From: Saccharum officinarum
Lineage: Eukaryota > Streptophyta > Magnoliopsida > Poales > Poaceae
Assembly (NCBI GenBank): GCA_020631735.1
Contig: CM036154.1
Span: 372,001 to 436,000, forward strand
Length of the DNA stretch: 64,000 nucleotides
Reading direction: 5' to 3'
Both the position numbers and the translations under genes were made by a program. Below are positions 9,518 to 19,773 of this stretch, one piece after another. Numbering within the stretch: the stretch's first letter is position 1; the number at the start of each line of letters is the position of its first letter. A model generated the notes under the pieces. It was given only the letters and a program-made list of their open reading frames with translations, did not search any database and was not told the DNA's origin.

Positions 9518-11553
9518 TCGCTGCTGTGGTGCTACCTACACAGAGACTATCTCGAAAATATTTGAACAACAACGACGGCAGTCCCTTCGTGAAGATATCT
9601 GCAAATTGGTGTGCGCTTGGAATTTGTAGAACGTGCACCTCATCGAGAGCAACCTTCTCGCGAACGAAATGAACATCGAGCTCGATGTGTTTTGTCCACC
9701 GATGATAAACAGGGTTGCGCGCCATGTACATCGATGAGATGTTGTCACAGTATGTGATTGTGGCGCCCTGACCAAAGCAGTGAAGTTCGCCAAGGAGCTG
9801 GCGTATCCACGTGCACTCCGCAACGGCGTTTGCAATGTCGCGGTACTCAGCCTCTGCACTAGATCATGAAACAGTCGTCTACCGCTTGGAGCTCCATGAG
9901 ATGAGGGAGTCGCCGAGGAACACCGCGAAGCCGGATGTAGATCGTCGAGTGTCTGGGCACCTTGCCCAGTCAGCGTCGGTGTAGGCAGTGAACTTGATCG
10001 TCACGATGGGATGAAGATGTAGACCGAGCCCGACCGTGCCCTTGACGTAGCAGAGAATTCTCTTGAGCAGCGTCATGCATCGCGCAGCGCATGCATGTGC
10101 AGGCACACTTGTTGCACGGCATAGGCGATGTTGGGCCATGTGAGCGTGAGGTACTAGAGCGCCCCTGCCATGCTTCTGTACCAGGACGCGTCGGAGAGAA
10201 GATTCCCTTCGGTGTCAGACACCTTGGGACGAACGTTGGCCGGCGTCACCGCGGGGTTGCAGTTGCTCACCCCGGCTCGATCAAGCACCTCCTTGGCATA
10301 TTTTTCCCGGGAAAGGAAGAATCCAGTGTCGTCGTGTTTAACATCAATGCCAAGAAAGAACCACAACGAACCCATGTCCTTGATGGCGATGATGTGCTGA
10401 AGTAGCCGCATTGTCGATGCGCAAAGGATCATGTCGTCAATGTAGAGGAGAAGGTATGCGGTGTCGTTGCCTCGTCGGAGCACGAAGAGGGAGGTGTCGG
10501 CGCGCGACTATATGAAGCCAAGACTGGTAACGTAGGCGACGAAGCAAAGAAACCATTGTTGTGGTGCTTGACGAAGGCCGTAGAGGGACTGACTGAGGAG
10601 GCACACGACATCAGGTCGTGCTGGATACTCAAAGCCGGTCGACTGACTGCAGTACATGGTTTCCTGCAAATGGCCGTGAAGGAAGGCGCTGGAGACGTCC
10701 AGTTGGTGTGTCGGCCACCGCTTGGACGCGACCAAGGTGAGCACTGTCCGGATCGTCGCAGGTTTGACGACCGGGGAGAAAGTTTCACCGAAGTCGATCC
10801 CCGGCCGTTGGTTGAAGCCGTGAACAACCCATCGGGCCTTGTACCTATCAAGAGAGCCATCGGGTTTCCACTTATGCTTGAAAACCCATTTGCCGGTGAT
10901 GATCTGAGCACTGCGTGGCCGATCCTAGAGTGTCCAGGTGTTGTTGGCAGGAGAGCATCGAACTCGAGCTGCATAGCAGCACGCCAGTTCGGGTTGCGGA
11001 ACGCGGCCCACACCGAGGTGGGCACCGGTGATGGCGTAGAGGGAGCAGACTCCGCCTGCAACACGTATTTGGGGTTAGGCTTGAAGACGCCCGCCTGCGC
11101 CCTGGTCACCATGTGATGGCGCGCGCGTGTTCTGGTGGGGGTGGCACGTGCTGAGCAACGCCTAGGGATGAACTGGGCGCAGCGACCGTGGATGCTGACG
11201 ATGTGGGCACTGTGTTGGGTGATGAAGCTGATGGAGATGCAGGTGGTGGCGTGGCACTGGGTGAAGCGTGAAGCATGGGGCGTGGCACCGGGTGATGGCG
11301 TGTGGTGCACAGCAGGATGCGGCTGTGGCCACGACATCAGATCGTCGTCGTTTAGGATCACAGTTGGAGGCGTTGATGTGGTTGCAGTTGTGCTACGGAA
11401 TGGAAAGACGTGCTCGTCGAACACGACATGCCGCGAGGTCAGCACCCATCGTGTCGTAGGATCGTAGCAGCGGTACCCGCGGTGATGGGTTGGATACCCG
11501 ATGAAGACGCATAGCACAGAGCGGGCGTCGAGCTTGTGCTTGCTGGTCGCCAT
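9503..11553 (-). pseudogene. Copia 1 integrase end, reverse transcriptase and RNase H, frame-broken
   Basis: Pieces in three frames. The integrase C-terminal region starts near 11553 (SVLCVFIGYPTHHRGYRCYD). The RT has DVSSAFLHGHLQETMY near 10700 and the catalytic LLLYIDDMILCAS at about 10440. RNase H has FTAYTDADWARCPDTRRSTS near 9980, and the terminal ADIFTKGLPS lies near 9590. The order and motifs are those of Ty1/copia pol. Several frameshifts and a stop near 9870 make it non-functional. Confidence 0.85.
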
Positions 11554-11605
11554 GGTGTTGGGGAAGCAGTGGCACCTGAAGACGCGTAGCCCGTCGTATG
11601 AGGGC

Positions 11606-12757
11606 TCAATGCCGAAGAGGAGTTGGAACGGTGTAGTTGTTCCGGTGGCGCGGCATGGGCGGCAATTGATGAGGTATGTCGCCGTGGAGAGTGGCCCAAA
11701 ACGTCAGAGGAGCTGCACTGTGAAGAAGCATAGTACGTACACAATTGTTAAGAGTGTATAGCACACGCTCAGCCTTCCCGTTCTGTTGTGATGTATATGG
11801 GCACGAGAGACGAAACTGAATTCCGTGTTCAGCTAGCAGGAGGCGAAGGGCAGTGGAGTCGAACTCCTTACCATTGTCTGTCTGTAGAGCGAGAACGGGG
11901 AGGCAAAATTGAGTGTGGACGTATGCCAAAAAGGTACACAGAGTAGGAAGGACCTCAGACTTGTGTCGTAAAGGGAAAGTCCAGAGGTAATGTGTATAGT
12001 CATCAAGCACAGCGAGGTAGTATTTGTGACCAGAGTTGCTGACAATGGGTGATGTCTAAACATCAGAATGCAGTAACTCAAATGGGAAATATGTATATGA
12101 AGTAGAATTGCTAAAGGGAAGCCGAACATGTTTGCCTAAGCGACATGAAGAGCAGGAGTGTGTCACTGATTTATTACAACTAAAATTAAAATTGGCTAAA
12201 ACTTGTGAAAGAACATGATGGCGAGGGTGACTGAGGCGCTGGTGCCACAAGAAGACTACTGCTGATGAAGAGGCAGGAAGTGCTTGATGTGCCGGCACCC
12301 GGAGAGGATAAAGATCACCGTGGCTATCACATCGGAGTCTCTCCGCCCGCGTTGGAAGATCCTTAATAGAGAAACCAGTTGGGTCAAATTCAATGGAAAC
12401 ATTGTTATCACGTGTAAGACGCCGTACTGAAATCAAGTTCTTAACCAAGAATGGAGCAACAAGAACATTGCGAAGATGCAGCGGGGACGAGGAGGTGGGA
12501 ATTGAGCTAGTGGTAGAATATGTCATAGGCAGTTTGGCACCATTGCCGACTGTGATCATGGAAGAAGAGGGTTGAAGGAGACTGGGAGGAAAATTACCAA
12601 GCGACGAGGCCATGCGAGTGGTGGCGCCCATGTTGAGGTACCAATCGGCGGCACTTGGAGGCTGTGTAGGCACGCCGACTGTGGACGATGCCTGGTGGAG
12701 AGGGTCCCAGTTGCTGAAGGCGCTGCCGGCCTGCTGTTGGGGTTGATAGGCCATCAT
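11606..12757 (-). pseudogene. Copia 1 protease/GAG-prepol and integrase, frame-broken
   Basis: The 12757-12056 frame contains the post-protease region (YLNMGATTRMASSLGNF, a degraded D-S-G/A-T box; VLVAPFLVKNLISVRRL) and GAG-prepol (FLWHQRLSHPRHH). A stop or shift at about 12050 separates it from the integrase core at 12010-11606 (MLDDYTHYLWTFPLRHKSEV; LQTDNGKEF; TSQQNGKAERV). The catalytic Asp and the second Asp are visible and the Glu lies in the NGKAE motif. At least two frame breaks make it inactive. Confidence 0.8.
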
Positions 12758-12871
12758 GGCCTGCTGCGGCTGAAACGGTGGGCGAGGTCCGAGAACGCCA
12801 GATCCTGGTGCACGGAACTGAGCAGGCCAGGCCTGAACATAGCCTATCCACGGGTTGTAGATCGCGGGCGC

Positions 12872-13518
12872 CTATGGACGAGGGCTGCGCGTCCCTATCG
12901 TTGCCGCCACCGTTGCTGCGGTTGTCGTGAGACCCGCGGCCACGACCGTGCCCGCGCCCGCGCCTACGAGCGTTCCTGGGAGCGCGGTTGTGGGATCCGC
13001 CGTCGCCACGGAGCTGTTGGCATCATTGGTGTTGGCGACGCGGTGTTGATCGCCGGAGGCGCCGTTGCCGGATGAGTGTCCGGTGGCGAGCGCTTGAGTG
13101 GCCTCAGCCTTGGCATCGTGCTGCTCGCTGAGTTCCTCCAGGATGAGGAACGATCTGGCACTCATGAATGTGTGGGGTGGAAACTTGGAGGTGATGACGG
13201 GTTTGAGATGGCGATAGCGAGGGTTAAGGCCACGGAGCAGGTTGAGGACCTGGCTCGGTTCGGAGACGGTGTGGCCGATGGCACGAAGCTGATCGGCGAG
13301 GTGCTTCAGCTTGGTGCAGTACTCATTGATGGACATGTTGCCCTGATTGGTACTGCAGAGCTCAGCCTCGAGGTAGATGGCGCGCTCGAGCTCGTTGTCG
13401 TGGAAGAGCCCTTCGGCGGCGTGCCAGAGCAGGAAGGCGGTGAGGTTGGGCCGGTGGACGATGTCGAACACCGACTTGGACACGGTGTTGAGGATCCAGT
13501 TGATGATGCAGGGATCCT
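12872..13518 (-). pseudogene. Copia 1 gag (UBN2-like), 5' end cut
   Basis: The structural capsid precursor of a Ty1/copia element. The frame from 13483 down encodes a Retrotran_gag/UBN2-type region: LFHDNELERAIYLEAELCS, NMSINEYCTKLKHLADQL and VLNLLRGLNPRYRHLKPVI. An Ala/Thr/Gly-rich low-complexity tail follows. The frame continues upstream to 13518, where it stops matching because the Sirevirus LTR is inserted. The N-terminus is therefore missing. No complete CX2CX4HX4C knuckle was seen after it. Confidence 0.75.
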
Positions 13519-14226
13519 GAAAGGATCAAGATGCCCAAGAGGGGGGGTGAATTGGGCTTTTCTAAAAATTAAATGCAAGAAATAAATCCTACAAGCCAGA
13601 ATTCACCCCTAGTGACTACTTGTGTTCCTAGAGAGTCTACCGATACAAAGTTTTGCACCCTAGTTTCCAATCCTAGTCTAGCATGGCAAGTCTAGGAATG
13701 TAAACAAGCAATGAAAGTAAATACGAGAATGTAAATGCTTGAATGTAAAGGGGCAAGGAACACGGCGATGTTTTTCCGAGGTATCGGAGAGTCGCCACTC
13801 CCCACTAGTCCTCGTTGGAGCACCCGCGCAAGGGTGTAGCTCCCCCTTGATCCGCGCAAGGATCAAGTGCTCTCTACGGGTTGATTCTTTAACACTCCGT
13901 CGCGGTGAATCACCCACAACCGCTCACAAGATGAGTTGGGTCATCCACAAGCTCCACCGGATGATCACCGAACTCCCAATCACCACCAAGCCGTCTAGGT
14001 GATGGCGATCACCAAGAGTAACAAGCTAGAACTCTCACTTGACCACTACGAGCCCAAATGAGAAGGTGGATGCACACTTGCTACTCTCTAATCGCTAGTG
14101 AGGAACTCTCAAGCTTTGATTCTCAAATCTCTATCCTCACTAGTGCTCTTGCACTCCGTTGCACTCCAAAGGTGTTTATCAGCTGATCAAATGAGCAAGA
14201 GACCTCTAAAAGAGGTGGTGGGGATG

Positions 14227-14234
14227 TATTTATA
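14227..14234 (-). promoter_or_regulatory. TATA box of the Sirevirus LTR
   Basis: The minus strand reads GTGTATAAATACATCC, a good plant TATA box near the middle of the LTR. Initiation would be about 30 bases further on, near 14195-14200. That gives U3 of roughly 920 bp and R-U5 of roughly 680 bp. Confidence 0.55.
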
Positions 14235-14283
14235 CACCCCACAGACAAAACGAACCGTTACCCGCTGACTCAGCAAAACACGA

Positions 14284-14690
14284 GCTGACCGGACGCGCCG
14301 GTTGAACTGACCGGACGCGCCGGTCGCTCGTAACGGTCGAAATCCGAAAAACAACTGAGTGACCGGACGCACCGGTCAGGGGTGACCAGACGCGTCCGAT
14401 CGTGCAGGGAGCATACTGAACTCGCACCGGACGCGCGACCGCGTCCGATCGGTGATGACTGGACGCGTCCGGTCGTCTCTGGACCTTACTGGACTGTGAC
14501 CGGACGCGCCGATCACACCCAGGTCGTGTCCGATCGGGTGTTTCCCTCAAGTGACACGTGTTGACTTCTGACCACCGCGTTCGGTCCTCGCGAGGACCGC
14601 GTCCGGTGTTCAGAGCTGAAACCCTAGCCGCAGAACTGAACTGACCGGACGCGTCCAGTCATGCCGAGGACCGCGTCCGGTCATGGGAAA
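14284..14690. repeat. ACCGGACGCG repeat cluster in U3
   Basis: About a dozen variants of TGACCGGACGCGCCGGT and the reverse form ACCGCGTCCGGT, many near-palindromic, lie just upstream of the TATA box. Sirevirus LTRs are known for palindromic repeats and CpG-rich islands, so a regulatory role is plausible. The same motif recurs at 18937-19280. Confidence 0.8.
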
Positions 14691-15124
14691 ATGACCCAAA
14701 ACTCTCCGAAACGCGTCACAACTTGAACCAAGTTGCTTCCAACTGAACTTTGAGCTATTCTAGAGCTGCCTAGCGCCAAGTTTAACAAGTGTGCACCACA
14801 CCTAAACATAGGACTAGCCTAGGTCAAGCTGCCCGCTCATGCCCCCCTTTATAGTACGGCCAAAAGAGAAAAATGAAGATCCTAACGACTATTCCAAATG
14901 TCTCTCAACATCTCGACATCCGGAACTAACCGTCCTTAATCTTGACGTCACTCTTTTGAAAACCGAAATGATTTCCATCAAGGAGCATGAATACAATGGT
15001 GCCCAAAGCAGTTAAAACCTCCATGACCTAACTTACCAAAGTTTCTGCAAAACACACGTTAGTCATGGTAATAAAGCGTTGTCATCAATTGCCGAAACCA
15101 AACCTCGGGGCCTAGATGCTTTCA

Positions 15125-15142
15125 ATCTCCCCTTTTTTGGTG
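15125..15142 (-). other. Polypurine tract of the Sirevirus-type element
   Basis: The minus strand reads CACCAAAAAAGGGGAGAT, immediately followed by the LTR start TGAAAGC. A purine run in this position is typical of Sireviruses. Confidence 0.8.
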
Positions 15143-15571
15143 ATTGATGACAACACTAAGATATAAAAGATTTGAGTTGAGGTTTTCGAGCATGCATGGT
15201 TCACATAAGCAAAAAGCAATAAGCACAAGGAGTTAGAAATTGCTTATGTGCCTCAAGCCAAAAGAGTGTACTCATAAGATAAGACAAAGAACGTTAGTAT
15301 ACATACAGATATAGCTCATAAGAAATCGGAGTAAGGCACGGAAGCACAACCTTAGAGATATAATTAAAAAAGGTGACAAGTGTTAACAATGTGACTGGAT
15401 AAAACATTAAGACTCAAGGTTTATCACACGACTACATGTCACACGAATGCAATGACTGAAAAGTAAACATGATGCATGAATGTAGCACACAAGAAAAACG
15501 AAAAACCTCTCTCAAAACTCCCCTGAAACTACTCTCTCTCCCCCTTTGGCATCAAGCGCCAAAAAACTAAT
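15143..15571. other. Non-coding spacer between env-like ORF and PPT
   Basis: A-rich 3' untranslated part of the element; no coding frame. Purine-rich on the minus strand near 15525-15550 (a run of GGGGGAGAGAGAG), possibly an additional PPT-like tract. Confidence 0.5.
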
Positions 15572-18061
15572 CTAAGGATCTGACGGGGGGACAGACGGAG
15601 TCGAGCCGGGTGCCGAGGTGCGCGGAGTAATCACGAAGTGTAGAGAATCTCCCTCGGAATCTGAGCTATCTGGCTGACCCTCTGAAGAAGCATGTGGCTG
15701 TGTAACTGTCTGGGTCTGAATGGCAGGAACAGGTACTGTCGTAGTGGCAATAAGAGGATCCGTCTGAGTGACCTGAGCCTGTAGCGAGCCAATAGCAGGA
15801 GGATCTGTCGAGGCAACTGACGAAGGTAGAGTCTCTGTAGTACCAGTCCCTGTCACTGGAGGAATAGCTGCCTCTGAAGCTGACAACCCTGAAGAAGTAG
15901 CAAAGGTAGTGTGCGAGGGCGTCGGCTGACCAGTCAACTCGCTGTAGGTAGCACTGAAATCACGGAAGGGTGTGCCTGTCAGGAGATGAGGGCGAGGCTG
16001 GTCTGAAGGTGTAAACCCCGTATGAATAGGCGTGAAGCTCGGGGACTGGAATGACTGGGGAACCTGCTGCTGTGGAGATGTGAACTGGAAAACCGGCTGT
16101 CCCTGACTCGATGGATCACTGGATTGTAAAGCAGAAGTCAGGACAGAAGCAGGCGGAGGAACCCCAACAGTGACTAGGTGGCGCAGGAGATCCAAGTACT
16201 GCTGCTGACTAGCTGCACTCTGTCGCTGAATCTCGTACTGCTGTCGCTGCATTTCAACCTGCTGCCTCTGGATCTCAAGCTGCTGACGCTGAAACTCGTC
16301 CTGACGAGCCTGAATCTGTGCAAGTGCTGCAGCTGTGTCCTGAGCCTGTCGCTGTATCTGTTGTTGCTGCTGCTCCTGTGCCTGGGTCAACCTCTCAAGT
16401 ATCGCCACCATGGCAGGGTCTGTGCGGGAGGCTGAACCAGAGCCACCGGCCTCGTGGTCGTGAGACCGAGGAGACCGGTACCTGGGGATGGGCTGGTAGT
16501 CCTCATCAGTGCTGTCAGATGTCACATCCTCAGGAAGATCAGCAGGCTGAGCGTCAAGATCGGCAAGCTCTGCCTCTGCAAGCTCATCAACTGTGGCGTC
16601 CTGCTCAGCTGCTGTCTCAGGAACCTCAGGTCGCACACGCTGTCCTGGCACTGGGGCCTGATCTCTAGTGACTGAAGCCCAAAGCTGACGGATATCATAC
16701 TCAGGGAAAGCAGTAGTAGTATCTGATATCTCAGCTCGGATCTCTGCTGGTAGCTGAATGGATGATCTAATAATGAAGCAGATCCAGTGTGCATAGGGCA
16801 GCTGACGATTACCCTTGAAGCCCTCAGCTATGGTGTCCTCCATCTCACTAAGTATGAGATCCCAAATGTCAAACTGTGTCTGTGAGAGGAGGTGGTGAAC
16901 AACCCATAGCTGCATCCGAGTCAGTCCCTCTCTGTAGCCAAGTCTGGGAAGTAGAGTGCGTCTGACTATAGCATCCAGAACTCTGGCAAGAGGTGTCAAA
17001 CTGGCAGGCGTGCGACGAGACCCTTCGCCAAAAGGCTCACGGAAACAGGGTCGAACCAAGTCTGTAGGTGGCACTGCACCGCCGTGAGGGCGTCTCGGTG
17101 GAGGAGTCTGACCAAAGCACAGCTGATGTATCTTCGTGTTGGAAGCTGGGAGTCTGAGAATCTCCCGCACTCTGGTGCTGTATAGGCGGTGATCGCGGCC
17201 TCGGAATGCAAAGTGAATGAAATCATGGGCAGGATCAATCCATAGTGAAGCATAAAACTCTCTGACCCATGTGCCGCAGTATGCACCTGTCCGTCCAAGA
17301 AGATCTGACAAGCCTGGCAGAAAGGACAGGTGCGGACGTAGCTGCTCTCCCACAACCTCAACTAGTGACTCAAGTCGACAGACCCTCTGTGGTCGGAAAG
17401 CAATACCGCTGTCAACTAGAGCCCTGTAGAAATCCTCCTGAAGTGGGGTATAAAAACCTTCTGAAGCTCTGGGATCCCTCACAGGCGGAAACCACCGACT
17501 GACCTCCACGAACCTCAACCCCTGCACCTGACGTGCTGTAGCACCCCTCAAGTCAAAGTGCTCGACCGGGGGTGAACCTCTAGCTCTGGGTGGAGGACGT
17601 GCTCCACGACGCTGGCCCTCTGGCCTAGGAGTCACCTGAGTACGTGCGCGTGTGGAGCGGCGACGTGGTGGAGACTGAGCTGGCTGCTCCTCTGTGTCCT
17701 CTGTAGCCTCTGGAGCCTCTGTGGCCTCTGGAGCCTCTGTGGCCTCTGGAGCCTCTGGAGGTGGATCAACTGACATGCCCTCTGTAGCTCCAGTATCCTC
17801 AGTACCCTCAGTGGCCTCTGTGCCGAGCTGTCGACCTTCAAGATGAAAGCGACGCTCGCCTATGCGTATGCCACTGCTCCTGCCACCTCTCTCTGCCTGC
17901 TCTGCTGCATCTGCCACGGCCTGAGCAATCTCTGCCTCTGTAAGTGTCTTCTTCTTTCTGGCCATGACCTTGATACGCTTCCCACGTGCAATCTCAGACC
18001 GACGAGGAGGACTGTCGTCCCCGTCACCAGGAGCACCACCGGCGTTCTTGCAACGCACCAT
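15572..18061 (-). CDS. Env-like protein of the Sirevirus-type element (829 aa)
   Basis: Start chosen at ATG 18061 (MVRCKNAGG), the first Met in the open frame. The frame runs 829 codons without a stop. Residues 1-60 are basic (MARKKKTLTEAEIAQAV). Residues 80-135 have EAPEAT repeats and the next 60 are Arg/Pro-rich. Residues 175-490 form the only globular-looking part (FVEVSRWFPPVRDP, WVREFYASLWIDPAHDF, GRDHRLYSTRVREIL). This resembles the 'putative plant transposon protein' region of plant env-like ORFs. A Gln-rich coiled coil follows (about 565-630), then a Ser/Thr/Pro/Gln tail. No signal peptide or confident membrane segment was seen, so an envelope role is by position only. It is open while gag and pol are broken. 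Confidence 0.75.
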   Translation of the reverse strand: MVRCKNAGGAPGDGDDSPPRRSEIARGKRIKVMARKKKTLTEAEIAQAVADAAEQAERGGRSSGIRIGERRFHLEGRQLGTEATEGTEDTGATEGMSVDPPPEAPEATEAPEATEAPEATEDTEEQPAQSPPRRRSTRARTQVTPRPEGQRRGARPPPRARGSPPVEHFDLRGATARQVQGLRFVEVSRWFPPVRDPRASEGFYTPLQEDFYRALVDSGIAFRPQRVCRLESLVEVVGEQLRPHLSFLPGLSDLLGRTGAYCGTWVREFYASLWIDPAHDFIHFAFRGRDHRLYSTRVREILRLPASNTKIHQLCFGQTPPPRRPHGGAVPPTDLVRPCFREPFGEGSRRTPASLTPLARVLDAIVRRTLLPRLGYREGLTRMQLWVVHHLLSQTQFDIWDLILSEMEDTIAEGFKGNRQLPYAHWICFIIRSSIQLPAEIRAEISDTTTAFPEYDIRQLWASVTRDQAPVPGQRVRPEVPETAAEQDATVDELAEAELADLDAQPADLPEDVTSDSTDEDYQPIPRYRSPRSHDHEAGGSGSASRTDPAMVAILERLTQAQEQQQQQIQRQAQDTAAALAQIQARQDEFQRQQLEIQRQQVEMQRQQYEIQRQSAASQQQYLDLLRHLVTVGVPPPASVLTSALQSSDPSSQGQPVFQFTSPQQQVPQSFQSPSFTPIHTGFTPSDQPRPHLLTGTPFRDFSATYSELTGQPTPSHTTFATSSGLSASEAAIPPVTGTGTTETLPSSVASTDPPAIGSLQAQVTQTDPLIATTTVPVPAIQTQTVTQPHASSEGQPDSSDSEGDSLHFVITPRTSAPGSTPSVPPSDP

Positions 18062-18936
18062 GCTGACAAACTGACTGAAAACCTCTGAAAGATGGTGAAC
18101 TGTCACTCGAGAGGCTTGGCCTCAATCCGTATCCGCAGGCTTGGCCTCGGATTCAGCAAACTGATCTCACCCTGACACACGGACAGACTCGCTGCAACGA
18201 CGGAATAGAGAGATCTACTATAAGCACATATATAACTAAAAGGTACGAAACCCTAGAGATAGCAAGCATATGAGATAAGATGTGAATCGAAACGTGAAGC
18301 TACCTCGGATTGACGAGACGAAGGTGACAAGATGAGATGACCTAGATCGCGTGATTCCCCGAATCCACCGGACGGGCTCTGATTTGCCGAAACACGAGAT
18401 AATTAGGATTAAGGTATGAGTTACGGCAAAACCTAACAAGGAAATCAAGGGACGCGAAACAACCTCGCGAAGAAGACGGCGCGTGACGAAACCTCGACGA
18501 CGAACGGCCGAACGACGTTACGCGAACCCTAGGGTTAGGGTTAGGGCAACTCGACGAAGACCGATTGGAGGCGAGCGCGAGGCAGTCCACGGCCAGAGGT
18601 GAAGCTGGTGGGCTAGGGCGCGGCTCACCAGCGACAAAGGCACGGCTCACCGGCGGCGAGAGGCGAGCGGGCGGCGGTGGCGCGGCTGCGGGCAGGTGCG
18701 GGCAAGGCGCGGGCAGGCGCAGGCTGGCGCGCGCTCGCGTGCAAGGAGACGCGGCTGGGTCGTGGCTGGGCTTGCCGGAGGCAAGGAAGACGGCAAGGGC
18801 GCGGCGGCTCCGGCGAATCGACGGCGACTCGGCGGATTTGGCGAGTTAGGGCAGGCGGCGGCGGAAAAACGCGTGCGGGTGAAAGACACGGCCGAGGACG
18901 AACGGTTTTATGAAGGGGTTAGATCTGCTCGACGCG
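18062..18936. other. Env leader: GC-rich spacer upstream of the env-like ORF
   Basis: The minus-strand DNA leading to the env ATG contains a GC-rich, CpG-rich part (18560-18900). It also has a short telomere-like run (18530-18545, CCCTAACCCTAACCCTAGGG on the minus strand). Long frames here on both strands follow base composition and show no recognisable domain. It may hold splice sites or a promoter for an env transcript. Confidence 0.4.
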
Positions 18937-19280
18937 CGATGACCGGACGCGGTGGTCGTTATGACCGGACGCGGTGGTGCAGCGTCCGGTCACACTCCAG
19001 TAAGCTCCTGGAGTGACCGGACGCGTCCGGTGAGGACTGACCGGACGCGGTCAGAGTCCGGTCGAGGGGAGCTCGGGAAATCATCGCGAATGACCGGACG
19101 CGGTGGTGGTAACCGGGACCGGACGCGGTGGTCAAACAGAGGCGCGTCCGGTGCAGCGTCCGATCAGTAGATCTGGAGTTGGTCTTCTGGATGACCGGAC
19201 GCGCTGGTGGACGCCGGGACCGGACGCGGTGGTGAAGCATCACTGCGTCCGGTGCAGCGTCCGGTCCAGCGTCCGGTCAC
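18937..19280. repeat. GACCGGACGCGGTGGT repeat cluster between pol and env
   Basis: At least ten copies of GACCGGACGCGGTGGT and GCGTCCGGT variants in both orientations. These share the ACCGGACGCG core with the U3 cluster at 14284-14690, although the two regions lie about 4.3 kb apart in the same element. Confidence 0.85.
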
Positions 19281-19773
19281 TGTTCTTCGCCCTTCTTCGT
19301 TCCGAACTACGACGCGACTTCTCCCAATCAGGTTCCAATTCAAGAAGACACAAATAAACACCAATTGGAACACGATATGAGTGACCTCACTCAAACCCTC
19401 AAAATTTTTAAAATAGATTGCCTTAGGCTAGTATTATTTTTAAGAAAATAGGCAATAAACACCCAAGGAGCAACGTATGGCCATGCAATAGAGTTTTTGA
19501 ACCTTTAGGAGCGTCAAAATGCTCTCTCTATCCATGGACGAACACAGAGGTTGCTCAAAGCTTAACCGAAAAGAAACGACAAGAACAACAACCATGCATA
19601 TGCAATGCAATACAAGAAGGTAAAACTAGAATGCTTGTCAAGTTTGATCCACGGTTAGGCTTTTTCACTCCTCCAAAGAAGGGTTATCGTAACCGTGTTA
19701 GCCAAGCCCTAAAAACATTGCGATAAAATAAACATGGCATATTATACAATGCAATGCAAGAGACAACACACGC
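19281..19773. other. AT-rich spacer after pol
   Basis: Follows the pol stop on the minus strand; no coding frame seen. It contains an A/T-rich stretch at 19395-19440. Confidence 0.4.

Larger units (their letters stand above)
9503..13518 (-). mobile_element. Copia retrotransposon 1, truncated by a nested element
   Basis: The minus strand carries, in Ty1/copia order, gag, protease/GAG-prepol, integrase, reverse transcriptase and RNase H, then the PPT and 3' LTR. The 5' part is cut at 13518, where the Sirevirus LTR begins. The base string GATCC at 13514-13518 would be the 5-bp target duplication, but the partner copy is beyond the gap. Every domain is frame-broken, so the element is non-autonomous. 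Confidence 0.85.
13519..15124 (-). repeat. 3' LTR of the Sirevirus-type element (1606 bp)
   Basis: On the minus strand it runs TGAAAGCATCTAGGC ... TTGATCCTTTCA, with TGAAAG/CTTTCA terminal inverted repeats. The start is fixed by the adjoining polypurine tract, the end by homology to the 5' LTR at 25405. U3 contains the ACCGGACGCG repeats and a TATA box. Confidence 0.88.

Noticed and set aside
18530..18545. Telomere-like CCCTAA run
   Set aside because: Only two or three units, and the plant telomere unit is CCCTAAA. Probably a chance or promoter-type telo-box within the env leader.
18560..18913. Several overlapping Ala/Arg/Gly-rich frames
   Set aside because: GC-driven open frames on both strands, no domain, and none in line with the env or pol frames.
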